A stretch of DNA of 12,518 nt from Candidatus Woesearchaeota archaeon (GCA_015519985.1 WIAN01000088.1:1-12518); one strand, 5' to 3'; counted from the stretch's first letter, positions 1 through 9,045 are shown. Numbers and translations: made by a program. Notes: generated by a model from the sequence alone, not told the origin.

Positions 1-479
1 CTCCTACTATAAGAATAATAAATTTTTCAAGTAAAAACTTTTATTATAATTCTATTAATAAAATAATCTTGACTATTGACAATTTGTGGAATAAAAAATT
101 GGAAGATGTTTATTTGAATGTTAATATTTTGAATGAAGATAATGTTTCTGTAAGTAATTTTAAAACTCAACTTTTTGATTTAAATCCTGGTTTGAATAAT
201 ATAAATCTTTTTTTTGACTTTGAGAATTTTAAAGATGGAACTTACACTTTAATTTTTAATTCTTTTTATATAAAAAACAATAAAGAATATTCTTTAAATA
301 AAGAAACTTTTAAACTAAAATATTCTTATAAAGGAATTTTTGTAGATTCTTTAACTCCTAAAGTTATTGAAAAAAAGAATAAAGAAAACACTATTGTAAT
401 ACTTGTATTCTTTGTAATTTTAATTAATATATTGTTGTTATCAGTAATATTTATAAAACTAAAAAGTTTTAAAAAATAA
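1..479 (+). CDS. C-terminal part of a membrane-anchored beta-sandwich surface protein (5' truncated)
   Basis: The reading frame is open from base 3 to the TAA at 477-479 with no stop, so the gene begins left of the window; the TTG at 69 is not a convincing start. The visible 158 residues show an alternating beta-strand pattern followed by a motif of the type 'L-x-P-G-x-x-x-I-x-L-F-F-D-x-x-x-F-K-D-G-T-Y-T-L', typical of Ig-like domains next to the membrane in archaeal exported proteins. Residues about 130-151 of the visible part form one transmembrane helix (TIVILVFFVILINILLL core). A short basic tail (KLKSFKK) follows, so the large part should be outside and the C-terminus in the cytoplasm. 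The next gene starts two bases after the stop, which suggests co-transcription. The family is not recognised precisely and the N-terminal domains are unknown. Function is inferred as an envelope or attachment protein. Confidence 0.75.
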   Translation, partial: PTIRIINFSSKNFYYNSINKIILTIDNLWNKKLEDVYLNVNILNEDNVSVSNFKTQLFDLNPGLNNINLFFDFENFKDGTYTLIFNSFYIKNNKEYSLNKETFKLKYSYKGIFVDSLTPKVIEKKNKENTIVILVFFVILINILLLSVIFIKLKSFKK

Positions 480-481
480 TA

Positions 482-2638
482 ATGGGGTTTGAAGAGTTTA
501 AAGCATTTGAAGAAGAAATCAATAAGAAAAGAATAAATAATAATGTTTTAGCTGTTATTTTAATTATTTTAATTTTTTTAATTTTATTTTCTACTTTTAA
601 AATTTTAAATGTTCCTAATTCTTATACTGCTAATGCTGTTGCTAATGTTAGTTTTTGTTTTAATTATCCTCCTTTTCCTGTTTTTGACAATTGTCCTAAT
701 AGTAGTTATGTTTATCAAGAATATAATTGTATTGTAAATACTTCTGACTATTTTGAAGGACAAAACCATTTTTTTTCAGACGATACTGTTTTATTTGATA
801 TTAATTCTTCTACTGGAGAAATAAAATTTACTCCTCAAAGTGGAGATGAAGGAACTTATAATATTACTATAAATATTATTGATGATTCTGGTTGTATTTT
901 AAATAATGCTTCTGGATTGTTAAATATTACTGTTTATCCTCAACAATCTAATGAAACTCTTATAATTTTTGACGATTCTGATTTGAATAATACTATTTAT
1001 AAATATCAACCTATAATGTTTTATGCTAATTATACTGATAACAATATTACAGTTACTAATGCTTCTTGTAATATTTCTTTTGAACAAAACAATGTTTTTT
1101 CTGAATGGTATAATATGAGTTTTGACAATTCTTCAGGTTTTTATATTTATAATTCTACTACTGGTTTTTTACAAGGAGATCATTTGTTTAAAGTTAGATG
1201 TAAAAATTTAGATCAAAATTATTCTTATATGGAAAACACTTCTAATTTTGTAATTACTAATAGACCTCCTTATTTATATCATCCTTTTCCTAATATTACT
1301 ATGAAACAAGGAAGTTCAGTAACGGGTTATAATTTGAATGATTATTTTAAAGATAACGATTTAGACTTATTATATTTTTCTCATTCTAACCCTTCAAATA
1401 TTAATATTATGATTAATTCTGAAGGTGTTGTTACTATTATTCCTGAACCTTGGTATTATGGTACTAAAACAGTATTTTTTTATGCTAATGATACTTTCGC
1501 TCCTTTAGTTCCTTCTAATGCTTTTAATATTACTGTTGAACAAATTACTTATCCTGAAACTCCTCCTAGTGGGGGGGGCGGAGGAGGTTCTTCAGGAATT
1601 GTATGTATTGAAAATTGGTATTGTTATGATTGGGGAGAATGTCTTCCTACAGGAATACAAACAAGGAAATGTGTAGATCTTACAGGTTGTAATACTACAA
1701 AAAATATGCCTGAAACAGTTAGAGAATGTGAATATATTGGTACTTGTTATGATAATATAAAAAATTGTCATGACAATCTTTGTGAAACTGGTGTTGATTG
1801 TGGTGGTCCATGCAATCCTTGCGCTACTTGTTTTGACGGAATACAAAATCAAAATGAAACAGGAGTAGATTGTGGTGGTCCTTGCGATCCTTGTGAAAAG
1901 AATGAAACTAAAACTCCTAACATAGAATATCCTAAAAAAATAGAGGAAGAAAAAAAACAATATGACTTTACACTTTTAGGAATATTTTTATCTGCTTTTA
2001 TTTTAGCTTTAATATCTGCTTTGTTGCATGATAAAATAACTCCTATACTTTCAAAGTTATTATTTGTAAAGCCTGTTAATAAAAAAGTTTCTTTAACTTT
2101 AGAAGCTAATACTGTTATACTTTTAGAATTATTATTAAAAGATTATGAAGAAAAAAGAATTACTTATAATCAAACTTTAGAAAAATTGTTCTTTTTATTA
2201 CAACAATTGTTAAGAAAAGAGTTTTCTTTTAAAGAGGAAAAAACTTTAGAAGAATTAAAAAGTTTTAATAAAAATTTTGGTAAAAAATATAAAAAGGTTT
2301 TTGAAAATATTATTGATAATTTAGAAAAAGCATCTTATAAAGATAAAAAAGTTGATTTGAAAAAATTAATAAATCAAACTTTACTTTTAACTTATTATTT
2401 TATGAATAAAGAAAAATATTATGAGTCTTTAAACAAATTTTTAGATTATTCAGAAAAAGAAAAAGAGTTATTGTTGGAAAAAATATTAACGAGCATAGAT
2501 TTATTATACCATAATAACAGGTTAGAATCTGCAAAAGTTTTATTAAAAGAAGCAAAAATGTATTATAAACATTTAAAAAATAAAAACAAATTTAAAAAAG
2601 TATTGTTTTTTGAAGAAAAATTGAAAGAAAATAAGTAG
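482..2638 (+). CDS. Two-pass membrane protein: Ig-like plus Cys-rich TSP1-like ectodomain, helical cytoplasmic domain
   Basis: 718 residues. A short charged N-terminus (KKR beside the membrane) leads into helix 1 at about 22-38. The ectodomain (about 45-493) holds an Ig/cadherin-like repeat at about 80-152 (G-E-I-K-F-T-P core, then G-T-Y-N-I-T-I), a second beta domain at about 158-258, and a third at about 262-355 (LNDYFKDNDLD). A Gly linker at 361-372 is followed by a 16-Cys region: a thrombospondin-1-like unit at 377-418 (W-x-C-x-x-W-x-x-C ... Q-T-R-x-C), then two E-T-G-V-D-C-G-G-P-C units at 435-471. Helix 2 lies at about 496-515. Residues 516-718 are charged and alpha-helical and should be cytoplasmic; 571-640 resemble the protein encoded at 7073-7897, and 668-700 look like a TPR-type hairpin. 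The ATG follows the previous stop by two bases with no Shine-Dalgarno, so translation is probably coupled. Function unknown; likely links the surface to the cytoplasm. Confidence 0.85.
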   Translation: MGFEEFKAFEEEINKKRINNNVLAVILIILIFLILFSTFKILNVPNSYTANAVANVSFCFNYPPFPVFDNCPNSSYVYQEYNCIVNTSDYFEGQNHFFSDDTVLFDINSSTGEIKFTPQSGDEGTYNITINIIDDSGCILNNASGLLNITVYPQQSNETLIIFDDSDLNNTIYKYQPIMFYANYTDNNITVTNASCNISFEQNNVFSEWYNMSFDNSSGFYIYNSTTGFLQGDHLFKVRCKNLDQNYSYMENTSNFVITNRPPYLYHPFPNITMKQGSSVTGYNLNDYFKDNDLDLLYFSHSNPSNINIMINSEGVVTIIPEPWYYGTKTVFFYANDTFAPLVPSNAFNITVEQITYPETPPSGGGGGGSSGIVCIENWYCYDWGECLPTGIQTRKCVDLTGCNTTKNMPETVRECEYIGTCYDNIKNCHDNLCETGVDCGGPCNPCATCFDGIQNQNETGVDCGGPCDPCEKNETKTPNIEYPKKIEEEKKQYDFTLLGIFLSAFILALISALLHDKITPILSKLLFVKPVNKKVSLTLEANTVILLELLLKDYEEKRITYNQTLEKLFFLLQQLLRKEFSFKEEKTLEELKSFNKNFGKKYKKVFENIIDNLEKASYKDKKVDLKKLINQTLLLTYYFMNKEKYYESLNKFLDYSEKEKELLLEKILTSIDLLYHNNRLESAKVLLKEAKMYYKHLKNKNKFKKVLFFEEKLKENK
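1571..1578 (+). repeat. G8 homopolymer inside the Gly linker codons
   Basis: Eight consecutive G fall in the codons for a six-Gly linker (residues 364-369) just before the Cys-rich region of the 482-2638 gene. Long G runs are rare elsewhere in this A+T-rich window. Loss or gain of one G would shift the frame; reading the shifted frames by eye, stops appear within roughly 35 codons either way, removing the Cys-rich region, helix 2 and the cytoplasmic domain. Slippage is inferred, not shown. Confidence 0.6.
1781..1894 (+). repeat. Tandem E-T-G-V-D-C-G-G-P-C-x-P-C coding repeat
   Basis: Two copies of a short Cys-rich unit (residues about 434-447 and 459-471 of the two-pass protein) are separated by C-A-T-C-F-D-G-I-Q-N-Q. 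The unit type C-x-D-G-I-x-N-x-x-E-T-G-V-D-C-G-G-P-C is familiar from exported bacterial and archaeal proteins, where it forms small disulfide-stabilised stalk modules. The copies are similar at the DNA level (GTWGATTGTGGTGGTCC in both), consistent with local duplication. Confidence 0.7.
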
Positions 2639-2647
2639 TGTGGTTTT

Positions 2648-5600
2648 ATGATTAATAAAGAGGTGTATAAACAAAGTTTGTTTTTATTCTTATTAGTTTA
2701 TATTGTTTTTTTATTAACTTTATTTTCTAATAATGTTTATTCTGCTGACGATTTTAGTTTTGTTCCTAATGATGATTATGACTTGTATGTTACTTTAAAT
2801 CAAAGTGATAATTTTCTTTATGATTTGAATTCAACTTACAATAGTAATAGTTCTACTGTTGTAGAAGATAGTAGTATTGTTAAATATGTTTTTCCTGATT
2901 TAACAGATCATCCTTTATTTTTTTATGATAATGATACTGGTTTTGTAAATTATACTCCTACAAATAGTGAAGTAGGTAATTTTTCTATAGCAGTTTATTT
3001 AAAAAACGCTAGTTCTGATGCTCCTGACAGTGGTTTTTTCACTTTTTATTTTACAATATTAAATGTTAATGATTATCCTTATTTTGTTAATGTAAGTCCT
3101 AACAATAATAGTTTTAATTCTTCTGAAAATACTACTTTGTTTTTTTCTATAAATGCTTCTGACCCTGACTTTTTGTATGGTGAAAACAATACTGTTTTTT
3201 GGATTGTAAATAACAATACTAATTTTTCAGAAAGTTTTTATAACAATACTTCTTACACTTATAATTCAAATTTTTATTATAATGTTTCTTTTTGTGATGC
3301 CGGTTTATTAAACGTTACTGTAAAAATAGAAGATGATGAAAACTTTTTTAATCAAACAGAATTTTTAATAAATGTAAGTAATGTAAATAGAAATGTAACT
3401 TTTAATGGTACTATTCCAAATCAAAATTGGACTTCAAATTATAGTATTGTTAATTATACTGCTAATTTTTCTTTATACGATTATTTTAACGATTCTGATC
3501 TTGAATGTAATAATTCTAATAAAGACAATATTACTTTTACAGTTGAAGGAAATCAAAGCATTATAGTACATATTTACAATAATAATGGAACTGTAATTTT
3601 TGAAACTCCTCCTTATTATAGGGGTGTAGAGTATATTGTATTTACTGCTTCAGATAATTATAGTAATATAAGCAGTAATAATATTACTTTAAACATTACA
3701 AGTCCTAACAATTACAACCCAATAATTTTTTCTGTTGAAAATCAAACAGCAACAGTAAATGTTCCTTTTGAATTATATATTAAAGTTGAAGATCCTGACA
3801 TTCCTTATGGAGATAATATTACTTATTATGACAATACAACTTTGTTTGATATACAATGGTATAATTTGAGTGAAAATTATAGTTATGGATTAATATCTTT
3901 CACCCCTAACAGTAGTCAAATTGGAAATTATTCTATAAACATTTCTGCTAATGATTCTCAAAATGCTTCTGACAGTTTTGTTTTAAACTTAACAGTACAA
4001 CCAAACAATCCTCCAATATTAAACACTATTGGAAGTCAAACAGCTACAGAAGAAGTTTATTTTTCATTAAACGTTTCAGGAACAGACAGTGATAATGATC
4101 CTTTACTATTTTATACAAACAGCAGTCTTTTTAATCTTCCTTATAATAACACTGTTAATGCTTACCAATTAAACTATTATAATGATACTCAAGGATTTTT
4201 GAATTTTACTCCTACAAATGAACAAGTAGGAATTTATAACATTTTATTTTTTGTTTTAGATTCTAAAGGAGCTAACGATTCTGAAATTGTTCTTTTTGAA
4301 ATACAAAACGTTAATGACCCTCCTATAATATTAACTCCTTTAGATAATGAAATAATTTATGTAAAAGAAAATTATACTTTAAACTATAATGTTACTGTTT
4401 CAGACGATGATTTAATACATGGAGATTCTATAACTTTTTATACTAACAATACAAATTTTACTATTAACAAAATAAACGACACTTTAGGAATATTAACAAA
4501 CACAACAAATTTAAATATTGGAAATTATTCTTTACAAATAAATGCTTCTGACAATGTTTCTTCTAATGATAGTAAAAATGTTATTGTAAGAGTTTTGCCT
4601 TTACTACCTCCAAAATTAGATAACATTACAAATTTAACAACAATAGAAGATAATTATTATTATAATGTTATAACAGCAACAGATCCTAATAATGATCCTT
4701 TAACATTCATAATTAACGATTCTATATGGAGCAATTATACTACAATTTTAAATTCTACAGCAATATTGATAAATACAACTTACAACAATTCTCAAGTAGG
4801 AAATTATTCTATAAATGTAACTGTAATAGATGTAGATAATATGACAGATACTTTAATTGTTAATTTTTCAATTTTACAAAGAGATGACCCTCCTATAATT
4901 TTAGGTCCTAATAATTTAACTTTGTATGAAGCAATTAACAATATAAATTTTTTAGATGTTTATGATGAAGAAAATAACACTTGGAATATCACTTCAAATT
5001 TAAGTTTTTTAAATGTAAGTTATTATAATATTACAAATGCAATTTTAAACAATACTCCTAATGCAAGTCAAGTAGGCTTTTATCAAGTTAATTTTACAGT
5101 AATACAAAACTCAAACAACAGTTTAAACAGTAGTAAAATAATTAACATTACTATTGTTGATACTCCTCAAAAAGCAGAAATTATAAATTATTCTCCAAAT
5201 GTAACTAATGATTTTATTAATACTTCAGAAAATAGTAGTTTAAATTTTTCAATAACTTTTAAAGATGACGATTTTTACTTTAATGAAACAGAAAAAGTAG
5301 AATGGTATTTTGACAATAATCTTATAAAAACAACTGATAATATTACAAAAAATAATTTAACAAACAATTCTTATACTGACAATTTAACTTTAAAATTAAA
5401 CTTTTGCGATTCAGGAATAAAAGTTTTAAAAGCAAACATTACAGGAAAAGATAATCTTTCAACAATAAAAAATTGGACTTTAAATATTAGTAATGTAAAT
5501 AGAATTCCTTTATTCGGAACAAAAATTTATGAAAAAGAAACTTTACAAAATTATACTTTAAACAATATAACTTACAATAATTCAGGATTATTTTTAGACA

Positions 5601-7012
5601 CTGCAAACATTACTAATACAACATTATTAAATGGAACTATAACTTCTAATGAAATAAGATTGTTTTCTTCATCTTCTAGCAGAGATAAAGCAAAAATAGA
5701 CAGAATGTTAATTTTAGGAAATTATAATAATAGCAGTGTTTATTATAGTATAAGATTTGACTATAAACTTTCAGATTCTTACCCTTCAAATTTTAGTAAT
5801 TGGACTCCTTGGATTTTAGCAAATAATACTATTGATTTAAATTCTTCAAACATTACTATTGGAAATTATTATCAATTTAGAATATTAATAAATGAAACAA
5901 CAAATAACAGTAATAATAGTTATAAAAGTATAATACAAAAATCAATTTTTAAATATTATATTGATAATCAAACTGTAACTAAAGATGTACAATATGTTGA
6001 TTTTTTAAATTTGAATGATTATTTTTATGATCCTGATGATGAATGTATTGTTAAAGACACAAAATATGCAAATCATTCTAGTAGTAGTAAATTAAACATT
6101 AATATACAATCCGATTTTTCTGTAGATATCTTTACAGTTTCTACAGGAACTGAAATTGTTTATTTTACTTTTAACGATTCTTATAATGAAAGTAAAAGTA
6201 ATAATATAACTTTTAACATTTTAGATTCTAACACTCAACCTCAAGTGCAAATTATTACAAGAACTGTTTCTGGAGGTACAACTACACAAATAATTTCAAA
6301 TTCTATTCCTATAGAAAAACCTAAAGCTATAGATTTAATTGTTCCTGGAGTAGTCACCATTTATGAAAACGATACTATTAGTGTTCCTATATATTTAGTT
6401 AATACTTTAAACAAAACTATTAAAGGAATAACTTTAAGTGCTAAAAGTGAAAATCCTAATATTAGTTTAGAATTTACAAACAAGTTTATAAAAGAAATTC
6501 CTTCTAAAAAAAATGTTACTGCAAATTTAATAATAAAATCTTACAAAACTTATGGAAATTATGAAGTTGTTGTAGAAGCAAAAGTTAAAGATCCTTCTTT
6601 TAATGCTTCTAACAAATTTTTTATAAACAGTATAGAATTAGGAAAGGCAGGAGAAAAAGAATTCAATACTAAACTTGCTTTTACAAGAGATTTATTAAGC
6701 AGTAATCCTGAATGTTTAGAATTAAATGAACAGTTAGATAAAGCTAAAAAGCTTATGGATGAAAAAAAATACAGTGAAGCTAATGCTTTGTTGTCTGAAA
6801 TTGTTGATAGTTGTAAATATTTAATATCTTTTAAAGAACAAAAAAAATCTGAAGATAAAAAAAGTTTTATAAAAGAATTGTTTTCTAATACTTCAAATGA
6901 AACTCTTATTTATGCAAGTATTATAATATTTTCAAATTTAATTTTGTTTTTTATGTTTTATTACTTTTTTTTCCATCATAAAAAAAGAGTAAAGTTTAAA
7001 AGAAAAAGATAA
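2648..7012 (+). CDS. Giant Asn-rich, repeat-built surface protein with C-terminal membrane anchor
   Basis: 1454 residues. A signal peptide (about 1-32, cleavage plausible after V-Y-S) precedes a long ectodomain. Two-domain Cys modules lie at about 143-352 and 842-1195 (F-C-D-x-G, then S-N-V-N-R, then D-x-E-C). Between them are about five Ig/cadherin-like repeats (355-840) with a G-x-x-x-F-T-P-x-x-x-Q-V-G-x-Y-S-I-x-I core and Asp-rich turns (DPDxxxGDN, TDSDNDPL) like calcium-binding sites. A NEW3/CARDB-like domain sits at about 1228-1328, a helical hairpin with two Cys (1356, 1389) next, a membrane helix at about 1420-1442, and a basic tail. Asn is about 15% of residues by hand count, and roughly 125 N-x-S/T sequons are present, so heavy N-glycosylation is expected. 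GTGG four bases before the ATG serves as ribosome binding site; the upstream stop is nine bases away. Likely an adhesin or S-layer-like protein; the exact role is unknown. Confidence 0.85.
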   Translation: MINKEVYKQSLFLFLLVYIVFLLTLFSNNVYSADDFSFVPNDDYDLYVTLNQSDNFLYDLNSTYNSNSSTVVEDSSIVKYVFPDLTDHPLFFYDNDTGFVNYTPTNSEVGNFSIAVYLKNASSDAPDSGFFTFYFTILNVNDYPYFVNVSPNNNSFNSSENTTLFFSINASDPDFLYGENNTVFWIVNNNTNFSESFYNNTSYTYNSNFYYNVSFCDAGLLNVTVKIEDDENFFNQTEFLINVSNVNRNVTFNGTIPNQNWTSNYSIVNYTANFSLYDYFNDSDLECNNSNKDNITFTVEGNQSIIVHIYNNNGTVIFETPPYYRGVEYIVFTASDNYSNISSNNITLNITSPNNYNPIIFSVENQTATVNVPFELYIKVEDPDIPYGDNITYYDNTTLFDIQWYNLSENYSYGLISFTPNSSQIGNYSINISANDSQNASDSFVLNLTVQPNNPPILNTIGSQTATEEVYFSLNVSGTDSDNDPLLFYTNSSLFNLPYNNTVNAYQLNYYNDTQGFLNFTPTNEQVGIYNILFFVLDSKGANDSEIVLFEIQNVNDPPIILTPLDNEIIYVKENYTLNYNVTVSDDDLIHGDSITFYTNNTNFTINKINDTLGILTNTTNLNIGNYSLQINASDNVSSNDSKNVIVRVLPLLPPKLDNITNLTTIEDNYYYNVITATDPNNDPLTFIINDSIWSNYTTILNSTAILINTTYNNSQVGNYSINVTVIDVDNMTDTLIVNFSILQRDDPPIILGPNNLTLYEAINNINFLDVYDEENNTWNITSNLSFLNVSYYNITNAILNNTPNASQVGFYQVNFTVIQNSNNSLNSSKIINITIVDTPQKAEIINYSPNVTNDFINTSENSSLNFSITFKDDDFYFNETEKVEWYFDNNLIKTTDNITKNNLTNNSYTDNLTLKLNFCDSGIKVLKANITGKDNLSTIKNWTLNISNVNRIPLFGTKIYEKETLQNYTLNNITYNNSGLFLDTANITNTTLLNGTITSNEIRLFSSSSSRDKAKIDRMLILGNYNNSSVYYSIRFDYKLSDSYPSNFSNWTPWILANNTIDLNSSNITIGNYYQFRILINETTNNSNNSYKSIIQKSIFKYYIDNQTVTKDVQYVDFLNLNDYFYDPDDECIVKDTKYANHSSSSKLNINIQSDFSVDIFTVSTGTEIVYFTFNDSYNESKSNNITFNILDSNTQPQVQIITRTVSGGTTTQIISNSIPIEKPKAIDLIVPGVVTIYENDTISVPIYLVNTLNKTIKGITLSAKSENPNISLEFTNKFIKEIPSKKNVTANLIIKSYKTYGNYEVVVEAKVKDPSFNASNKFFINSIELGKAGEKEFNTKLAFTRDLLSSNPECLELNEQLDKAKKLMDEKKYSEANALLSEIVDSCKYLISFKEQKKSEDKKSFIKELFSNTSNETLIYASIIIFSNLILFFMFYYFFFHHKKRVKFKRKR
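3710..5167 (+). repeat. Array of about five cadherin/Ig-like coding repeats
   Basis: Residues about 355-840 of the giant protein repeat a unit of roughly 90-105 residues. The shared core is a G-x-L-x-F-T-P or related strand, then Q-V/I-G-N-Y-S-I-x-I-x-A-x-D, then a hydrophobic strand and an N-x-x-P-P-I boundary. Copies have diverged in both DNA and protein, so this is old duplication rather than a recent tandem array. Boundaries are approximate. Confidence 0.65.
5522..5962 (+). other. Extra beta-sandwich domain inserted in the second Cys module of the giant protein
   Basis: Residues about 959-1105 have no counterpart in the first copy of the two-domain Cys module. The order of motifs (S-G-L-F-L, then N-G-T-I-T-S-N-E-I-R-L, Y-S-I-R-F-D-Y-K-x-S-D, F-S-N-W-T-P-W-I, I-G-N-Y-Y-Q-F-R-I, I-F-K-Y-Y-I) resembles exported beta-sandwich domains that end in 'Y-x-Q-Y-R-V ... 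V-x-I-x-Y'. The assignment is by motif memory only and the boundaries are rough. Confidence 0.4.
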
Positions 7013-7032
7013 ATAGTCTTTATTTATTAAAA

Positions 7033-7084
7033 AAAGAACGGTTAAATGAACGATTAAAATATTAAAGAAAGAATGGTTAAAATG
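7033..7084 (+). repeat. Short direct repeat GAAYGGTTAAATG at the start of the 7073 gene
   Basis: AAAGAACGGTTAAATG (7033-7048) is nearly repeated as AAAGAATGGTTAAAATG (7068-7084). Each copy ends in an ATG. The first ATG (7046) opens a three-codon frame, Met-Asn-Asp-stop. The second copy contains the two candidate starts of the following gene (7073 and 7082). GGTT could act as a weak ribosome binding site, as the similar AGGTTAAAATG seems to do at 9102. The function of the duplication is unknown. Confidence 0.4.
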
Positions 7085-7897
7085 TTTTATAAAAATAGAA
7101 AGAATAAAAAAGTAAAAGTAAAAAAAAGTATTGAAGAAGTATTATTAAAATATGAAGAAGAATTTTCTTTTTTAAAACAAAATTTGAAAAAAATATTAGA
7201 TTCTAATTTTAAAAGTTTAAAAGAAAATTTTGATGAAGAAACTTTTAAAGAAAAAAAACAAGAATTTATTGACAATACTATAAATGAATATTTTAAAAAG
7301 ATAAGAATGTTTTTGATAGAAACTTTAAAATTAAAAAAAGGTTTTACTTATGAAGAAGCATATAAGAAAGTTTCAAGAAAACATATTAGTGAAGAGTTAA
7401 AAAAACAATTTAAAAGTATAATTTTAAAATTGAATGAGATTGAATATTCTCCTGTTAAAGATTATGAAAAATTGTATGATATTTTAGACGAACTTTTAAT
7501 AATTACTAAAGAAATAATTGTTTTAGAAGAACAAAAAAAAGTTGAAGAAGATAAGTTTAAAGTTTTAAAAGAAAATTTAAAAAAAACTTTTTTGTTAATA
7601 AAAAAAGTTACTTTTATTTTTTGGTTTCCTTTTTACTTTTTATATTTAAAATTAAAAGTTTTGTTTGAAAAAGAAGAAAGTACTGTTTTAAAAGTTAAAA
7701 GTTTAGTTGAAAAAGGAGAATTGTTTTTGAAAAAAAATAATTTATACGAAGCAATAAAATTATATGATGTTATAAGAAAAGAATATTCTTATTTAGATGA
7801 TGATGATAAATTGTTGTTAAAACCTAAAATTTTACAATTTTACAATAACATTTTACAATCTTATGAAGAATTAAAAAAATTAGAAGAAAAAAAATAG
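7073..7897 (+). CDS. Charged helical protein with one hydrophobic segment and a TPR-like C-terminal hairpin
   Basis: 274 residues from the ATG at 7073. An in-frame ATG at 7082 gives 271 residues and is equally defensible because GGTTAA precedes it at a spacing like that of the 9102 gene. The N-terminus is strongly basic. Residues about 20-170 are amphipathic, probably coiled-coil-like helices. Residues 172-197 form a hydrophobic stretch (FIFWFPFYFLYL core) that could be a membrane helix or re-entrant segment. Residues 206-270 look like a TPR-type helical hairpin (K-G-E-L-F-L-K-K-N-N-L-Y-E-A-I-K-L-Y). Residues 79-150 align by eye with residues 571-640 of the two-pass protein at 482-2638 (F-x-x-E-E, then K-K-x-F-x-x-I-I-x-x-L, then Y). 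No signal peptide or catalytic motif is seen. It lies between the surface genes and the MoxR cluster, which hints at a cytoplasmic-side adaptor. That role is inference. Confidence 0.75.
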   Translation: MVKMFYKNRKNKKVKVKKSIEEVLLKYEEEFSFLKQNLKKILDSNFKSLKENFDEETFKEKKQEFIDNTINEYFKKIRMFLIETLKLKKGFTYEEAYKKVSRKHISEELKKQFKSIILKLNEIEYSPVKDYEKLYDILDELLIITKEIIVLEEQKKVEEDKFKVLKENLKKTFLLIKKVTFIFWFPFYFLYLKLKVLFEKEESTVLKVKSLVEKGELFLKKNNLYEAIKLYDVIRKEYSYLDDDDKLLLKPKILQFYNNILQSYEELKKLEEKK

Positions 7898-7946
7898 AAT
7901 GATAAAACAAAGAAGCAAAATAAAGAAATAAAATAAAGCAAAACTA

Positions 7947-7954
7947 TTTAAATA
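7947..7954 (+). promoter_or_regulatory. Upstream TATA-like box TTTAAATA
   Basis: TTTAAATA matches the archaeal TATA consensus. Initiation about 26 bases downstream would fall near 7977, inside the loop of the inverted repeat. It may be a second, distal promoter for the MoxR cluster, but A+T-rich DNA produces such matches by chance. Confidence 0.3.
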
Positions 7955-7963
7955 AAAAAACTT

Positions 7964-7989
7964 TAATCATTATAAAAAGTTAATGATTA
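7964..7989. promoter_or_regulatory. 9-base inverted repeat next to the TATA box (candidate operator)
   Basis: TAATCATTA (7964-7972) and TAATGATTA (7981-7989) are perfect reverse complements separated by 8 bases. The right arm ends one base before the TATATAA box at 7991, covering the position where the TFB recognition element lies. Half-site centres are 17 bases apart, which would suit a dimeric helix-turn-helix repressor. The arms are A+T-rich and no T tract follows, so a terminator hairpin is less likely. Confidence 0.4.
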
Positions 7990-7990
7990 C

Positions 7991-7997
7991 TATATAA
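7991..7997 (+). promoter_or_regulatory. TATA box for the MoxR cluster
   Basis: TATATAA is centred at about 7994, so transcription should begin near 8020. That leaves just enough leader for the GAGGTG at 8022-8027 and excludes the TTG at 8020 as a translation start. Confidence 0.5.
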
Positions 7998-8021
7998 GCA
8001 TTATGTATTTGTTGTAAATTT

Positions 8022-8027
8022 GAGGTG
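8022..8027 (+). promoter_or_regulatory. Strong ribosome binding site GAGGTG that fixes the MoxR start
   Basis: GAGGTG is the best Shine-Dalgarno match in the window. It lies 7 bases before TTG at 8035, and 13 bases before GTG at 8041. It overlaps the in-frame TTG at 8020, so translation from 8020 is unlikely. Confidence 0.65.
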
Positions 8028-8034
8028 TTTTGTT

Positions 8035-9045
8035 TTGAAGGTGTTTTCAAAGCATAAAGTTCAAGAAGAAGATTTTGAAAATAAAGTAAAAGAATACCAG
8101 AAAGATTTTGAACTAGTAAAAAAAGAAATTTCTAAAGCAGTTGTAGGACAAACTAAAATTGTAGATGACTTTTTGAAAGCTTTAATTGCTAATGGTAATG
8201 TTTTAATAGAAGGAGTTCCAGGTTTAGCTAAAACTTTATTGATAAGAACTTTAAGCGAAGTTATGGGTTGTAAATTTTCAAGAATACAATTTACTCCTGA
8301 TCTTTTGCCTTCTGACATTTTAGGAATTACAACTTATGAAAAAGAAAGAGGTTTTTATGTATTAAAAGGACCTATATTTGCAAATTTTATATTAGCAGAC
8401 GAAATTAACAGAGCCCCTCCAAAAGTACAATCTGCGTTGTTAGAAGTTATGCAGGAGAGACAAGTAACTATTGGAAGAGAAAGTTTTGAAGTAGAAATGC
8501 CTTTTTTTGTATTAGCAACTCAAAATCCTTTAGAAAATTTAGGTACTTATCCTTTGCCAGAAGCACAAATGGATAGATTTTTGTTCAAATTGTTTATTGA
8601 TTATCCAACTCCTAAAGAAGAAAAGCTTATTTTGAAAAAAAACATTTCAACAAGAAAATTTGAAAGTATAAATTTAAACAAAGTTTTTTCTAAAGAAAAA
8701 ATTATACAATTGCAAAAAGATGTAGAAAAAGTTTATGTTGATGAAAAGATTGAAGAATACATTGTTAGAATTATAGATGCTTCTAGACATCCTGAAAAAT
8801 ATCATTTAAGATTAGGAAAGTATATTGAGTGGGGTTCAAGTCCAAGAGGAAGTATTGGTTTGTATAATGCTGCAAAAGCAGATGCTTTGTTGAATGGAAA
8901 AACTTATGTAACTCCTCAAAATGTTAAAAATGTAGTTCATAATGTTTTAAGACATAGAATTACAATAAATTATGAAGGACAAGCAGAAAATATAACTTCT
9001 GACAAGATCATTGATGAAATAATTACAAAAGTTCCAGTATTATAA
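8035..9045 (+). CDS. MoxR-family AAA+ ATPase
   Basis: 336 residues from TTG at 8035, chosen because GAGGTG sits 7 bases upstream. Numbered from there, Walker A is G-V-P-G-L-A-K-T at 60-67, Walker B with the family's extension is L-A-D-E-I-N-R-A-P-P at about 120-129, sensor 1 is A-T-Q-N-P at 161-165, and the P-E-A-Q-M-D-R-F box follows at 175-182. A C-terminal lid region completes a normal-length family member. MoxR ATPases are cytoplasmic hexamers that work with VWA-domain proteins to remodel or activate target proteins. The DUF58 and VWA genes follow on the same strand (56-base gap to the first), the usual partner order. All catalytic residues are intact. The substrate is unknown; the upstream surface proteins or the 7073 helical protein are candidates by position only. 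Confidence 0.95.
   Translation: MKVFSKHKVQEEDFENKVKEYQKDFELVKKEISKAVVGQTKIVDDFLKALIANGNVLIEGVPGLAKTLLIRTLSEVMGCKFSRIQFTPDLLPSDILGITTYEKERGFYVLKGPIFANFILADEINRAPPKVQSALLEVMQERQVTIGRESFEVEMPFFVLATQNPLENLGTYPLPEAQMDRFLFKLFIDYPTPKEEKLILKKNISTRKFESINLNKVFSKEKIIQLQKDVEKVYVDEKIEEYIVRIIDASRHPEKYHLRLGKYIEWGSSPRGSIGLYNAAKADALLNGKTYVTPQNVKNVVHNVLRHRITINYEGQAENITSDKIIDEIITKVPVL

Larger units (their letters stand above)
7898..8034. other. A-rich intergenic region before the MoxR cluster
   Basis: This 137-base gap holds the inverted repeat and two TATA-like boxes listed separately, and no convincing small gene. The first half is almost purely A-rich (short AAAGCAAAA-type repeats). No T-tract terminator for the upstream gene is visible, so read-through from the surface genes cannot be excluded. 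Confidence 0.7.
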